This document shows, in pieces, positions 20,655-31,224 of a stretch of 64,000 nt of DNA. This DNA is from Tritrichomonas foetus. Lineage: Eukaryota; Parabasalia; Tritrichomonadida; Tritrichomonadidae. Location: positions 8,865 to 72,864 of the forward strand of contig MLAK01000560.1 in assembly GCA_001839685.1 (NCBI GenBank), in the 5' to 3' direction. Both the position numbers and the translations under genes were made by a program. How positions within the stretch are numbered: the stretch's first letter is position 1; each line of letters starts with the position of its first letter. The notes under the pieces are model-generated. The model made no database searches, had not been told where the DNA came from, and saw only the letters and a list, made by a program, of their open reading frames with translations.

Positions 20655-20912
20655 TTTCCGAAAGTTATCAAGTCAAAAGTTTTGGAAAAATGACTTCACA
20701 AAAAGTGAGTTTAAAAAATACGATTTTCTGATTGCTTATCAACTTTCCCCCATAATCAAAATGATCTTCGAATAAGTTAACTATTCTCATCATTTTCATG
20801 AAAAAGAAACATGTTTTTTTAATATGGAAAACATAGAAGGAAAATAGTCGAAACCGTCGAAATTGACCTATAATTTGACGAAAAGATTTGTTTCGAAAAT
20901 TTTTATAGCAGA

Positions 20913-21500
20913 ATGAATGGTTTTGATCCAACGCTAGACGAACCATTTGGTGTTTCACAGCCTCTTACTATTCCCGAAACGAGTATTAGCGATAAACCTG
21001 TGAAAAGGCCACCAAACGCATATAATTTATTTTTCATCGAAAGACAGCCAATCGAGAGAGAAAATAATCCTAAACTCACTGGAAATGAAGTTTCACAATT
21101 AATCGGAAAGCAATGGAAAGAAATGACAGAAGAGCAACAACTTCAATATAAAGAAAAGGCCAATCAAATTCGCGCCAAATTCAAAGAAGAGCACCCTGAT
21201 TATCATTACCAAAAGGGATCAGATAAACAGCGGAAAAAGAAGAAAAATCATTCAAATTTAAATATTTTAGGGACAGAAGCAGATCTTTTTGGTTTCTTAA
21301 CAGAAGAACCACTGTCAAGCCAGACAACTTTAGAGGCACAACTCAAAAACCTCTTCACTCTAATCGGTCAGGCAGTAATAACGAAGTATTTGACAACAAA
21401 CCAAGATGAAATGAAAAGGCTGATCAACAACTTCCAGCTGCCTGATAATACTGATCCCACACAACAAATGGAAGCACTTTTAGCGCAAGCTTCGAGTTAA
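20913..21500 (+). CDS. HMG-box DNA-binding protein
   Basis: 195 aa. One HMG box at about residues 29-98: KRPPNAYNLFFIERQP, ENNPKLTGNEVSQLIGKQWKEM, YKEKANQIRAKFKEEHPDY, closed by a basic tail (KQRKKKKN) that may be a nuclear signal. The P-x-A-Y-x-x-F start and GKQW are diagnostic. The C-terminal 80 residues are unassigned. Expected role: DNA bending in chromatin or transcription. Confidence 0.88.
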   Translation: MNGFDPTLDEPFGVSQPLTIPETSISDKPVKRPPNAYNLFFIERQPIERENNPKLTGNEVSQLIGKQWKEMTEEQQLQYKEKANQIRAKFKEEHPDYHYQKGSDKQRKKKKNHSNLNILGTEADLFGFLTEEPLSSQTTLEAQLKNLFTLIGQAVITKYLTTNQDEMKRLINNFQLPDNTDPTQQMEALLAQASS

Positions 21501-22607
21501 CTGGAATTCTGTTCTTTCGAGTGAAACAATCTTTTTGAAATTGATGTAATTAAAAAGCGAATTAATTTATTATTTATTTATTAGCTTTGAAAAGTTAGGG
21601 AAATCATAGATTCAAATTGTTATAAATATTTATTCGGAAATTGCTATTTTGTTATTCCCAAAGAGCCCATCCGACTCGACTTTTTTATTTTATTAATTTT
21701 TTTGAAATGATGGTATTATAAAACATCTGTTACGTCCTAGGTTTCAATATCTTAAGACACAACTTCTATTGTTTCCTTATACATTAAATAAACATCGTTA
21801 TAATACCTGAATTATACCCTTACTAAAAGCTTTAAATCAGCGTATTCATACGACTATTTCATGTTTTCTGTTGTTCATGATGGCAGCATTAGCGAATTTC
21901 CCAAATGATTTCAAACCAAATAAACTCAGAATTAAACTATCAAACATCAAATTTTTGTCCGTATTTCAACCTGTAAAAACGAAATTTTCAATAAATTTTC
22001 TGAAACTTTTTCTAAAAAAATCGCCAGTTTCTATGGTGATAAGGCACTTTTTGAGTTGTTAATTTGCTTCAAAATGTTCAAAACACTCACAAAATATGAA
22101 TAGGCTTCACTTTTTAAAATATTTGTGAAGATCGAAAGGATTTTACATTATTATTATTTCTTTATTATAGTTAATTATGGACTTTTGGTCTTTTCGAAAG
22201 CCCGGTTTTTGAAACAATCATCATTGTTGTTCTTCATCTAATGAAGTTCGATCATGATCAAAACCATCAGATATTGATTTCAATTGAGAGATTACCCACT
22301 AAACTTTAATGTAATGAAGATTATTGTTTGAACAACATCTTTCAGGTTTTTCATAATATTTCTGGACAATGAAAGGAGAAATCTAAAAAAGATATTCCTG
22401 ATTATTGACGAAAAGTGGTTTTACACAAAAAAATTGAGATAAGAAGAAAAATTAATGTTAGCATTTTTTGAATAAAAAACATTAAACATCAAAAGGATAA
22501 ATGTCCAATTAATCTTATTGAAAAAATTATAGTTGATGGCTTTCAATACTTTACAAAAAATACGAGAAAATATTATTCTCGAAATCGATTCCGATTCATC
22601 GTAAAAG
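21501..22607. other. Intergenic region
   Basis: About 1.1 kb, AT-rich. A 63-codon frame at 21871-22062 has no family resemblance or promoter element and is not called. No repeats or RNA genes seen. Confidence 0.45.
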
Positions 22608-24116
22608 ATGAATCAAACGCAAGTGCAGGTTTTCCGACTTCTCTTGCGTAATCTCCAAACGTCTCTCGTTGACTTGTCCTATGCTTTCGCTCTGAAAGCT
22701 CCACACGACAAAGTTGTTAATCCGTATATTGAGGAAATCGACAACACGCTTCGATCATTGCTCTCAACATTCGACGATAACGAAAAGCACGATATAGTAC
22801 AGTATTACTTAAAAGACGGATTTGAGAAAGTTCTGATTTTTCAAAATCAATATGGATCAACTATCAAAAATGAAATTAAAAATCTTAAGAATGATTTTTT
22901 CATATTTCTCCAGAAAGAATCCGAAGAAAATAACGTTCCATTTAATGCAGGTGAAGTTAATATGAAATTGACACAAATCAACTTTCTGCAAAATCCCTTT
23001 TCTGACCTCTCTGTTCCACCTCCTTTTGTAATTGAAGAATTTTTAATGTCATTCAATAGAAATGTCCCTTTCAAGAAAGAGAAAGCACAATATTTCTTTA
23101 CTCGTGTCAATTTTTATAATTACTTCTTCACCTTTTTGAGACAAATCCAACTTATTTCAAACTATAAAGTCAAATTTGACGAGGGAGACATCCCGTCAGA
23201 CTGTTCACATCAATTTGTTAATGCATCCACAGAAAATGATGATCAAACAACAAAAGAAATAATGCCACTTGCCAAATCATCAAAAAATCCACCACAAATG
23301 AATTGGGGAATGGTGAAATTTGATGATGAATTATACCAAAATAATTGTACAAATTCGAACACAGAGTCAAACATGCCTATTACATCAAACACATCAAATA
23401 ACCCTTTAAACATTCTAAAAGATTCCCAAAATAACGAAAATCAAAATGGAAAAGAAAAAAAGGTTAGTTCTTCAGTTTCCTTTGATTCTGGTTCATTTGG
23501 AGGACAATGCTCAAAACTTATGAATTTGGGACAATCTAAGCCACTCACTAAGAAACAACCACTCACAAAACAATCACCGAGTTTCAATCCAAAAATGAGT
23601 TTGAAACAGCAATTAAGCATGTGTAAACAACCTCCTGGAAGCACTACGATAAAACCATCATCACTTCCAAATTCGCCTTCGCTTTCACTTTCACCTTCAC
23701 CACCACAACTACAAACATTGCCAACAAATACAACCAATGAATCACTAAAAGTGGCAGGAACAATAAATAAATCAACAGTTGTGTATTCACCAACAAGTTC
23801 AAGAAATCAAAGGAATCATGCTAGTTATTGTAGTTATGAAACTCCTGAAGAAATCGAAAAACATCAAAAACATATTCGCGAATGGAATGAAATAATCATT
23901 GCAAGACTCGAACAGAAAACAGTTTTGCTGATTAAAGAAAGTCAAATGTTGAAACAAAATTTAGATATTTTATCTAAACAAAAAGCAGAATTAATTGAAG
24001 TTTATGAAGAGCACATGAATGAATTGCTTAGACAAAACGCGCTATTAAAGAGCGAGCATTCCAAACTGAAAGAAAAGAGTTACTCTCAGGCGAGCGATGA
24101 TGAATCGATGATTTAA
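22608..24116 (+). CDS. Unknown protein, helical ends and low-complexity centre
   Basis: 502 aa. Residues 1-190 are helical and hydrophobic-patterned (VFRLLLRNLQTSLVDLSYAF, FFTRVNFYNYFFTFLRQ). About 200-400 is an N/S/P/T-rich disordered linker with a PSLSLSPSPP segment. About 415-495 is a coiled coil (HIREWNEIIIARLEQK, LKQNLDILSKQKAELIEVYEEHMNELL). I recognise no family; a structural adaptor is a guess. Confidence 0.7.
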   Translation: MNQTQVQVFRLLLRNLQTSLVDLSYAFALKAPHDKVVNPYIEEIDNTLRSLLSTFDDNEKHDIVQYYLKDGFEKVLIFQNQYGSTIKNEIKNLKNDFFIFLQKESEENNVPFNAGEVNMKLTQINFLQNPFSDLSVPPPFVIEEFLMSFNRNVPFKKEKAQYFFTRVNFYNYFFTFLRQIQLISNYKVKFDEGDIPSDCSHQFVNASTENDDQTTKEIMPLAKSSKNPPQMNWGMVKFDDELYQNNCTNSNTESNMPITSNTSNNPLNILKDSQNNENQNGKEKKVSSSVSFDSGSFGGQCSKLMNLGQSKPLTKKQPLTKQSPSFNPKMSLKQQLSMCKQPPGSTTIKPSSLPNSPSLSLSPSPPQLQTLPTNTTNESLKVAGTINKSTVVYSPTSSRNQRNHASYCSYETPEEIEKHQKHIREWNEIIIARLEQKTVLLIKESQMLKQNLDILSKQKAELIEVYEEHMNELLRQNALLKSEHSKLKEKSYSQASDDESMI

Positions 24117-24301
24117 ATATAATATTTGTTTGAAGGATCTTTGATTCAAAGGTATTTGTGCGATTGGAGTATATTTTTATTTTTATTAAAAATTTAGTCG
24201 GAGATTTTTCTTTATTCTTTTTTGAGTATCTTAATCATAAAAATATTCCACAATGTGTGGGTATATGTAAACTATTGAATTATCAAATGGATTATTTCAT
24301 A

Positions 24302-24306
24302 TCACA
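24302..24306 (+). promoter_or_regulatory. Initiator TCACA
   Basis: TCACA matches the trichomonad Inr 15 nt before the ATG at 24321; TCATA lies just upstream. Supports this short gene. Confidence 0.5.
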
Positions 24307-24320
24307 TTTCAATATTGTAA

Positions 24321-24608
24321 ATGAATCAAGAAGACAATGCACTTTTTCACCAGAAAATGACTGCTGGAACAAAAAATGTTATTTCCAGCACAGACGAACT
24401 TTTTGGCCCGGCCAACTCTCAAAGCACGCAAGCCGCAGCTGCTCGATTCGCCAATACTCTCGAAGGATTAATGAACCAGGCTCCACTTTACACCCCACAA
24501 ATGGAAGACACGCTCGATCACTCAAGGGAATCAGTTAGACAATTTATTAAAACTGCATCGCAATTATTTGGAAGTATTAGCATCACCCTCGAATCAGCTC
24601 GCTTGTAA
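24321..24608 (+). CDS. Small conserved-looking protein, unknown
   Basis: 95 aa. Two amphipathic helices seem likely (AAAARFANTLEGLMNQ and HSRESVRQFIKTASQLFGSISITLESARL). The composition is balanced and the Inr match 15 nt upstream supports translation from 24321. The size and helices would fit a small subunit of a larger complex, but no family is recognised. Confidence 0.6.
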   Translation: MNQEDNALFHQKMTAGTKNVISSTDELFGPANSQSTQAAAARFANTLEGLMNQAPLYTPQMEDTLDHSRESVRQFIKTASQLFGSISITLESARL

Positions 24609-25380
24609 ATTTATATTAAAAATTTTTTATGTCACTTATCATATGTTGCTATTTCTCCCTTATTCTTAATGTTTATCTTATCATTGATTGGATTGATTAT
24701 TGATTTGAAAACCATGCACCCAAGTCCTTAGAAATGCTGGTGTGACTAAGTAACAAACGTTGTTGTATCTGCAGTAGACACCAGTTTTCATAAATAATTC
24801 AATAATATTTCTAATCAAAAAAAATCAACTTTTTTCCGATGAAAAAGTTACTACCAAGATGTGAATCAATTTGTAATAACAAAGGTGACTACTTCACCAA
24901 AATTTATTCGATGATTCATGATAATCAGTTTCATTCAATCAACTAATATGAATCACTCTTATGTTATCTTGGCTCACTGCCTCGTAATTATGTATGGGAG
25001 ACAAACCATAGGATTTATTTTATTTCTCTCATGTAATTATTATTTGTTGATATTTAGTTGATGACATTTTAATCGAACACTAAGATAAGTCACGGGAAAA
25101 TCATAAACTGGATTCAAAATATTTAATAATGGTTTCATCTCATAAGACAGGAAAATTATGATTTGATGGAAATCACAAAAAAAGAGAATTATAATGAAAT
25201 TAATCAAACCTCTTTCAATTGTTTTAACAAGTTCTCAAAATACGAAAAATTTAATCTGTACTGTTATTCATTCTTCATGATAATGATTTACGATAGAATT
25301 CATTTTCTTCCTCAGTGAAGTAGATATTGAATTTTTCAATGAGATTTTTCAATTTTATTTGTACGTTAACATCTGATCAC
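24609..25380. other. Intergenic region
   Basis: About 770 nt. It holds a near-palindrome of the recurrent motif at about 24829-24849 (AACTTTTTT then TGAAAAAGTT) and the Inr of MLH1 at its end. No gene seen. Confidence 0.45.
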
Positions 25381-25381
25381 A
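25377..25381 (+). promoter_or_regulatory. Initiator overlapping MLH1 start
   Basis: TCACA overlaps the first base of the ATG at 25381, predicting an almost leaderless mRNA. It favours 25381 over the upstream in-frame ATG at 25339. Confidence 0.5.
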
Positions 25382-27669
25382 TGGAAGCTCCCATCATCAG
25401 ACCTTTGGATCCAGATGTTGTCAAGAAAATTGCGTGTGGAGAAGTCATCAATGAACCAATTAACGCGGTAAAAGAATTGATGGAGAATTCAATTGATGCT
25501 GGTGCAGATTCAATAACAGTCAGAATTATTAACGGTGGATATACATCAATCAAAATCGAAGATGATGGATGTGGAATACGTCACAGTGATTTGCCTGCAG
25601 CTTGCCGAAGACACACAACATCAAAAATCAAAGAATATTCAGATTTAACAACAATTAACACATTCGGCTTTCGAGGAGAAGCGCTTGCATCAATGTCATG
25701 CTGCTCACATTTATCAATTATTTCAAGAACAGAAAATGACACGCAGGGATATTGTGCGCATTATTTAGATTGTGAACTCAACGGATCAATTGAACCAATA
25801 TCAGCAATAAAAGGAACAATTATAGAAATGCGTGATATATTTTATAACAATCCAATTCGCTTACAAGAAAGACCAAAATCAAATGTTGAAGCGAAAAAAA
25901 TTTCCGACATGATAACGAAATATTCTGTTGTCTATCCACATATTGCATTTGCGTTTTATAGCAATGATAAAGAACTTTATAAATCTTATGGAAACTCTAC
26001 ATTTGATGTTGTTCTTAGACAAATTTATACCTGTGAAGACCCAGATGCCTTTTTCCAATTAAATTTTGATGTGGATAATAATACAAGGGCAGAAATATTT
26101 TTAAGTACTCCTGGAAATTCAAAAGCACCAAAATATTCAGCTATTTTCATTAATGGACGTTTGATTTCAAATGATAGGATTAAACATGGAATTGAAAATG
26201 TCTACATTGATGTTTTGCCAAGAGGTTGTAAGCCTTTTTTCTTTTGTGTTTTAACAATGCCCTCTGAAATAGTTGATGTTAACTTCCATCCAACCAAAAA
26301 AGAAGTCAAGTTCCTTGGTGAATCAAAAATAATTGAAGAAATATGTGTAAATGTAAAACAAGCCTTAACAGAAAGAGCCAATCAAAGAGGAGTGGAAATT
26401 CTAAAGACAAAAGAACCCAAAAAATCTCAAAAATACAATATTCCTGAAAATCAACAAGTCTTTTCTTTCCCAGATGGAAAATTACAAATGTTATCTCAAA
26501 AACCCAAAGACAAAAATAACGAAAAAGAAAATAACAATATTGAAAATAATCAGGAGGAGATTAATAATAAAACTTCAGTTGTTGATGATGATCCAATTGA
26601 TGATACTCCATTTAGTGATTCTGACCATGCCAATAGTCATGCAAACGATTCGATCAATGATTCTGGAGTAAATCATCAAAATGAATTTGAAAATGAAACT
26701 TCTTATTCAAAACCAAAAGTGACCCCTGTTACATTTGAAGAAGAAAGACCTAGATTTTTATCAAACAATTCAAGTGATGATGATTTGATTACAACTGATT
26801 CAGTAAGTTCAAGATTATTTTCTGTTTCTTGTGACATTCCACCTAAACCTAAAAAGAAAAAAACTAAAGAAAATGTTGGAATATTCGATGATTTGAAATA
26901 TGATCCAATTGTTACTTGTAAAAAACCAATTGATAGAAGTTTACAAACACTTGAACAAGTTTTAACACAACCACAAGTTTCTGTTCCTAAACCATTCCGT
27001 GTTGTTGATTTGACAAGTATTCTTAGTATGAAAGCAGAAGTTATTAATAGCTGTGATTTTGATTTGGCTCAAGCACTTAAAAATCATGAATTTGTTGGAT
27101 TTATTGGCTTAAGACTTATTTTACTTCAAGTTGACTCAGAATTATATGCGTTTAATTTATACGCTTTACTAAAAGATTTCTTTTATCAGAGAGTATTAAA
27201 CTATTTCGCCAATTATTCGAAACAATTCATGAATCCGCCTATTTCGATTGAAAAAAGTATTCATATTATTTCCAATGATCCCTACCAATTTGATTTTGAA
27301 CCACATCAAACAATGTTGGAAGATTATTTTAATATGTCTATAAAAGATAATCTTTTACATTCACTCCCTCAGCCATTAAGTGGCTATACACCAAGTTTCA
27401 CAACATTACCATTGTTTCTTTATCAAATAACACATGATGTTGATTGGGAAGATGAATATGAATGTTTTTCTGGATTATTTGATGCTTTGTCATCATTATA
27501 TTCAGTGAATCCAGAAGATGAAGAAGATGAAGAATTAACAAAGAAATTGCAAAATGAGATAACAAATACAATTTTGCCCTTGCTAAAAACAGATGAATAT
27601 AAACCATCCACATCATTGAAAAATGATGTTTCTATTTGTGCTCTTCCATTTAATTATGATGATGAATGA
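25381..27669 (+). CDS. MLH1: MutL homologue MLH1
   Basis: 762 aa. The GHKL ATPase is intact: MEN with E35, DDGCGI (61-66), TTSK, GFRGEAL (96-102), then the transducer domain through VDVNFHPTKKEVKFL. A D/N/E-rich linker spans about 340-520. The C-terminal domain follows MLH1 and not PMS2: DLTSILSMKAEV, HEFVGFIGLRLILLQ, YFANY, LPLFLYQITHDVDWEDEYECF. It acts with PMS1/PMS2 in mismatch repair. The C-terminus ends in ALPFNYDDE, so the conserved FERC tail of MLH1, which contributes to the MutL-alpha endonuclease site, is missing. Start chosen from the Inr overlapping the ATG. Confidence 0.9.
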   Translation: MEAPIIRPLDPDVVKKIACGEVINEPINAVKELMENSIDAGADSITVRIINGGYTSIKIEDDGCGIRHSDLPAACRRHTTSKIKEYSDLTTINTFGFRGEALASMSCCSHLSIISRTENDTQGYCAHYLDCELNGSIEPISAIKGTIIEMRDIFYNNPIRLQERPKSNVEAKKISDMITKYSVVYPHIAFAFYSNDKELYKSYGNSTFDVVLRQIYTCEDPDAFFQLNFDVDNNTRAEIFLSTPGNSKAPKYSAIFINGRLISNDRIKHGIENVYIDVLPRGCKPFFFCVLTMPSEIVDVNFHPTKKEVKFLGESKIIEEICVNVKQALTERANQRGVEILKTKEPKKSQKYNIPENQQVFSFPDGKLQMLSQKPKDKNNEKENNNIENNQEEINNKTSVVDDDPIDDTPFSDSDHANSHANDSINDSGVNHQNEFENETSYSKPKVTPVTFEEERPRFLSNNSSDDDLITTDSVSSRLFSVSCDIPPKPKKKKTKENVGIFDDLKYDPIVTCKKPIDRSLQTLEQVLTQPQVSVPKPFRVVDLTSILSMKAEVINSCDFDLAQALKNHEFVGFIGLRLILLQVDSELYAFNLYALLKDFFYQRVLNYFANYSKQFMNPPISIEKSIHIISNDPYQFDFEPHQTMLEDYFNMSIKDNLLHSLPQPLSGYTPSFTTLPLFLYQITHDVDWEDEYECFSGLFDALSSLYSVNPEDEEDEELTKKLQNEITNTILPLLKTDEYKPSTSLKNDVSICALPFNYDDE
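27474..27504 (+). repeat. 31-nt direct repeat, copy 1 (inside MLH1)
   Basis: Part of the codons for FDALSSLYS. An exact copy lies 331 bp downstream at 27805-27835, outside the gene. Confidence 0.9.
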
Positions 27670-27804
27670 AATATACTTTGTTTTCTATTGTAAACATTAT
27701 GATTATATTTTTTCCCTCCAAATATTTATTTGTATCTTATTCCAACTTGATTCACAGATACTTTTTAATGAAGTTACTTCAAGAATACAGAATCATGATT
27801 ATGA

Positions 27805-27835
27805 ATTATTTGATGCTTTGTCATCATTATATTCA
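27805..27835 (+). repeat. 31-nt direct repeat, copy 2 (3' of MLH1)
   Basis: Exact copy of 27474-27504, followed at once by TGA. It also encodes FDALSSLYS in its local frame. Suggests a partial duplication of the MLH1 3' end. Confidence 0.85.
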
Positions 27836-27988
27836 TGATCATGCATAATTATTCATTCTTGGAATTGATAGATCAATGAGATGAACGACCATTTAAAATC
27901 AGAAAATTCTTCATTTATACAATGAATCATATTTCTCACTTTTTCCGAATATAATTGTCTCCTAAATTTACCATTTCCCTCAACTTCA

Positions 27989-27993
27989 CCTTT
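27989..27993 (+). promoter_or_regulatory. M5-like CCTTT
   Basis: CCTTT lies 2 nt before the ATG at 27996. Position fits the Trichomonas M5 initiator. Confidence 0.4.
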
Positions 27994-27995
27994 AA

Positions 27996-29429
27996 ATGGA
28001 AGAATCAATCAAGAAACTCGAGAATGGTGAAATCTCTTCTTCTGTTTTTGTAACCAAAACTTTCAATCAACAAATTACGTCGCCAGATGCTTCACCAGAC
28101 AAATCAAATGCCCAAGTCGCTTTAGATCTATTAAATAAAAGACAGAGGGAACTTGAAAGAGATTTACGTTCTGCTGTCTGCGCAAATTCCGATGAACTCC
28201 TTCAAAACGCCACCGATGTCAAATTTTTACGCGATAATGTAACCAATTTAAAATGTCAAGTTACTCGCGCGAAGCGTGAAACGGAAGCAGTTGCTGCAAC
28301 TTTACTCGATCCTTTCCAGTCAATTCAAACGGCCGCCATGCAGCTCAATTCAATGTATAGCACATGCCGTGAATTAAGAACGCTTTTGGCTTTCTTGGGC
28401 CATGCAAAACAAGCCAAACCGAATTTCATTTATTCAAAAATTGATAGACTCAGTAATGATATTCGCGGGCTTTGTGAAATGTATAAAATTGCAAAATCCA
28501 ACGAATTAAATAAAATTGTTGTTTTCCAAAGATTTTGGGCTAAAATTAAACCGAATTGTGATAAAATGATTAATGTGGCAGAAAAACAATTTAGTGATTC
28601 AATTGAAACTCAAAATCTTGACTCAGCAACAAACGCTGCTGTTGTTTTTATTTGCTTAGGAAATATTCACGAAGTTGCAATTAAATATTATTCAAAATAT
28701 TCCAGTTTATTGAATAGCAACAGATTCGATAAAAGTTCAGCTGATACAATTTTCACTATGCTTCAGAATGATTTTCAGAATGTGTCAATTACAGCTAATA
28801 AAATTTCCATTATTTACCAATCTATTCAAAATGCAATAATTAAATATGGCGAGCCTGATCTCGTGAATAATTTCAATATTGATGAAATTAATCCAAATAA
28901 AGCAGTTACTGATTATTCAATTACCCTTAAAAAAATCCTCACCAAAGTATCATCACAGCATTCTAATATAGGCAATGAAATAGTTACGAAAATACCAAAT
29001 ATTAGAAAAGAAATTTTACTTTCAACACAAAAACTGCCTTCTTCAATGGATCAAAACTCTGCATTTTCCACAATAGCATCAGTTTTCTCCAGTTTCCAAG
29101 AATCTTTCGTTAAAGAAACATCAGATGAAATCAGAAGATTGTTTTTCAATTCATTTTTGACTGCTAGTGGAGATGCTAAAGCAGTTTCTCTGAATTGTGA
29201 AGCGATACAAAACCGTCTTCAGAGATTTGATAGAGATTTGTTGATGAAGTTTAAAGATCCTGTTGTAAATTTAGCGCACCACTTTGTAAAAATGAAGAAT
29301 GCACCGAAGGAGTCATTGAGAAGATCTGCAATGAATTCCCAAAATATTGTTGCAGAAAATTTAACAACGCTAGCAATGAAACTATTTTCGGATGATGTTG
29401 GAGCGCAAGTTTCTCGAATTCTCACTTGA
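27996..29429 (+). CDS. COG5: COG5-like Golgi tethering complex subunit
   Basis: 477 aa. The N-terminal half matches COG5 in order: LERDLRSAVCANSDELLQNATDVKFLRDNV, a coiled coil (LKCQVTRAKRETEAVAATLLDPFQSIQ), LRTLLAFLGHAKQ, then SIETQNLDSATNAAVVFICLGNI. COG is a tether for retrograde vesicles at the Golgi. Human COG5 is over 800 aa, so this homologue is short and may lack C-terminal legs. No membrane segment. Family call is from pattern similarity alone. Confidence 0.65.
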   Translation: MEESIKKLENGEISSSVFVTKTFNQQITSPDASPDKSNAQVALDLLNKRQRELERDLRSAVCANSDELLQNATDVKFLRDNVTNLKCQVTRAKRETEAVAATLLDPFQSIQTAAMQLNSMYSTCRELRTLLAFLGHAKQAKPNFIYSKIDRLSNDIRGLCEMYKIAKSNELNKIVVFQRFWAKIKPNCDKMINVAEKQFSDSIETQNLDSATNAAVVFICLGNIHEVAIKYYSKYSSLLNSNRFDKSSADTIFTMLQNDFQNVSITANKISIIYQSIQNAIIKYGEPDLVNNFNIDEINPNKAVTDYSITLKKILTKVSSQHSNIGNEIVTKIPNIRKEILLSTQKLPSSMDQNSAFSTIASVFSSFQESFVKETSDEIRRLFFNSFLTASGDAKAVSLNCEAIQNRLQRFDRDLLMKFKDPVVNLAHHFVKMKNAPKESLRRSAMNSQNIVAENLTTLAMKLFSDDVGAQVSRILT

Positions 29430-29909
29430 ATATGAGTTATCATGTTTTTTCTCAATATATAAATAAATGTTACTTTTAATCCCATAATTTGATTCAATAT
29501 AATCAAAATTTTATGTATGATATCTATAAAACTCGATTTTCAAATGATTTGTCGATTATCTACTGTCATCGTATAGAGGAAATGAGATTCAAGAAGTGAA
29601 GTGTCATACTTATAAAGCAAACACCAATATTTTACATTCCAGTTTTACTCATTGTTACAATTGTTCTTGTTTACTTTTCACGATTTTACACTAAGATTTT
29701 GAGAAACTAATTTTCTATAATATTTAAAAGCCTAAATAGTCATTCATATTCAATTAATTAAATCAACGTGACTGAATATGATTAGAAATTTTCAATATAT
29801 AACTTTTCCAGTATTTATATGGTCTTATCTTTGAGAACTACAGACCATATAACTATGGAAAATGTATGTAATAGTATTTTCAATATATTTTTATCGTTCC
29901 ATCAAAAAA
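29430..29909. other. Intergenic region
   Basis: About 480 nt without a supported ORF. The imperfect pair TATATGGTC at 29817 and GACCATATA at 29842 could form a weak hairpin just before the next gene. Confidence 0.4.
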
Positions 29910-30698
29910 ATGCAAGGAATTAATCTTGAAGAGGAGCCAATTCTGACATTCAAAGAACTTGAAAGAGTTGCAGAAAATTTATCTTATGCGCAAAGTAAAC
30001 TCTCTCTTCTTCCTCCTGAAGCAAGCATCAATGCGAACTTAATTTCGAGCAATAACAAATTAAACGCGTCTCTTATGTTAGATCAAGGCTTCTACAAATG
30101 TCGCATAATTGTCAAAACGTCCGAAGCAGAAGAAGAATTAACATTTAATATTGAATCTTATCCAATTCCAGAATTCCATTCAATATTATCAATCATTTGT
30201 CCTTTAATCCCGAAAATCAAGTTTCTATCAACACATCCACAGTTTGTGACATCAAAAATAACGAAAGACATCATTCAGGACTTGAGAATGTGTGAAGAAA
30301 TATTGACCATTCGGAGGCATCTCACAAATGTGGAAGTTTATCCAGATTGGAATTCTGCATTTGGTGAGGAGAATCCAATGAAGCAGAATTTATTCATTTC
30401 TGTCTTTCCATTTCGTGATGCATTGTACGTGACCGTTTATCATGTCAAAGAAACAGATGACCCTGTTTGTGAACTTCACAAAAGTGCTGAACCCTTCAGC
30501 TTCGCTTCTAAAAGCGTGATTCGAATCAATGGCAAAAATTATTTGGTTTTGCATTCAATTGTCGCAAAACAATCTCAACAATCGCTCGCTCAGACGCTGA
30601 GGTGGATCAGAGACTCGATTGATGAGTTGGAAACTCTCACGGCCCTCAAGCCAAACAAACTGACTGATGAACAACAACAAGAACAGGAACAGGAATAA
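29910..30698 (+). CDS. Rogdi/Rav2-like protein
   Basis: 262 aa from the ATG at 29910 (MQGINLEEE). The layout resembles Rogdi: an N-terminal helical zipper (LTFKELERVAENLSYAQSKLSLL), a beta segment (LISSNNKLNASLMLDQGFYKCRI), helices (ITKDIIQDLRMCEEILTIRRHL) and LFISVFPFRDALYVTVYHV, comparable to the Rogdi LLVNVYINLNKLCLTVYQL region. Rogdi/Rav2 belongs to the RAVE complex that assembles V-ATPase. The C-terminus is an EQ-rich tail. The longer frame to 29862 lacks support. Confidence 0.55.
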   Translation: MQGINLEEEPILTFKELERVAENLSYAQSKLSLLPPEASINANLISSNNKLNASLMLDQGFYKCRIIVKTSEAEEELTFNIESYPIPEFHSILSIICPLIPKIKFLSTHPQFVTSKITKDIIQDLRMCEEILTIRRHLTNVEVYPDWNSAFGEENPMKQNLFISVFPFRDALYVTVYHVKETDDPVCELHKSAEPFSFASKSVIRINGKNYLVLHSIVAKQSQQSLAQTLRWIRDSIDELETLTALKPNKLTDEQQQEQEQE

Positions 30699-31224
30699 GA
30701 AAGCGACTTGGATTTCTTTATTTTTAATTCTTATTGTAAAGATTAAACGTGTAGATAAAATCACCTTTTCTTTCTTATTCATTTTCTTGATTTACTCATT
30801 TTTCCTGATTTATTCACTTTTTTTGATTTATTCATTTTTGTAGATTTCGTGAATTTAAAAATGCTGCTGTAGAAATCCACAGGAAATGAAAGATTTTTTT
30901 GTTTCATCAGTTTATAGTGTTTCATTTAGAAATTTCTGCCGGAAATGGAAGACATTCTCTCGGATTATTTCATTTAACACTTTAAAAATAGTTTACCAAG
31001 AATCCATGTTCTATTTTTCAAGGTGATGAAAGGTGATCTGATATTATTCATGAATTTATGGCAATCAAAGGACATTTTTGCAAACAAATATATATAATAT
31101 AGTGTAAAAAGAAAAGAAGTAATTAAAGATAATAAGAAAAAATTATTGTAAAAAAAAATTGTTTGAATCACATATTTTCATTTATTACTCATATAAATAT
31201 CTATATATTAAAAATAAAATTTGT
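30699..31224. other. 3' spacer with short tandem repeats
   Basis: At 30780-30842 a TGATTTATTCATTTTT-like unit of 18-20 nt recurs about three times. The rest is plain AT-rich spacer. Confidence 0.5.

Noticed and set aside
24700..25010. Possible tRNA or snRNA in the gap before MLH1
   Set aside because: No cloverleaf arms, A/B boxes or snRNA motifs could be aligned.
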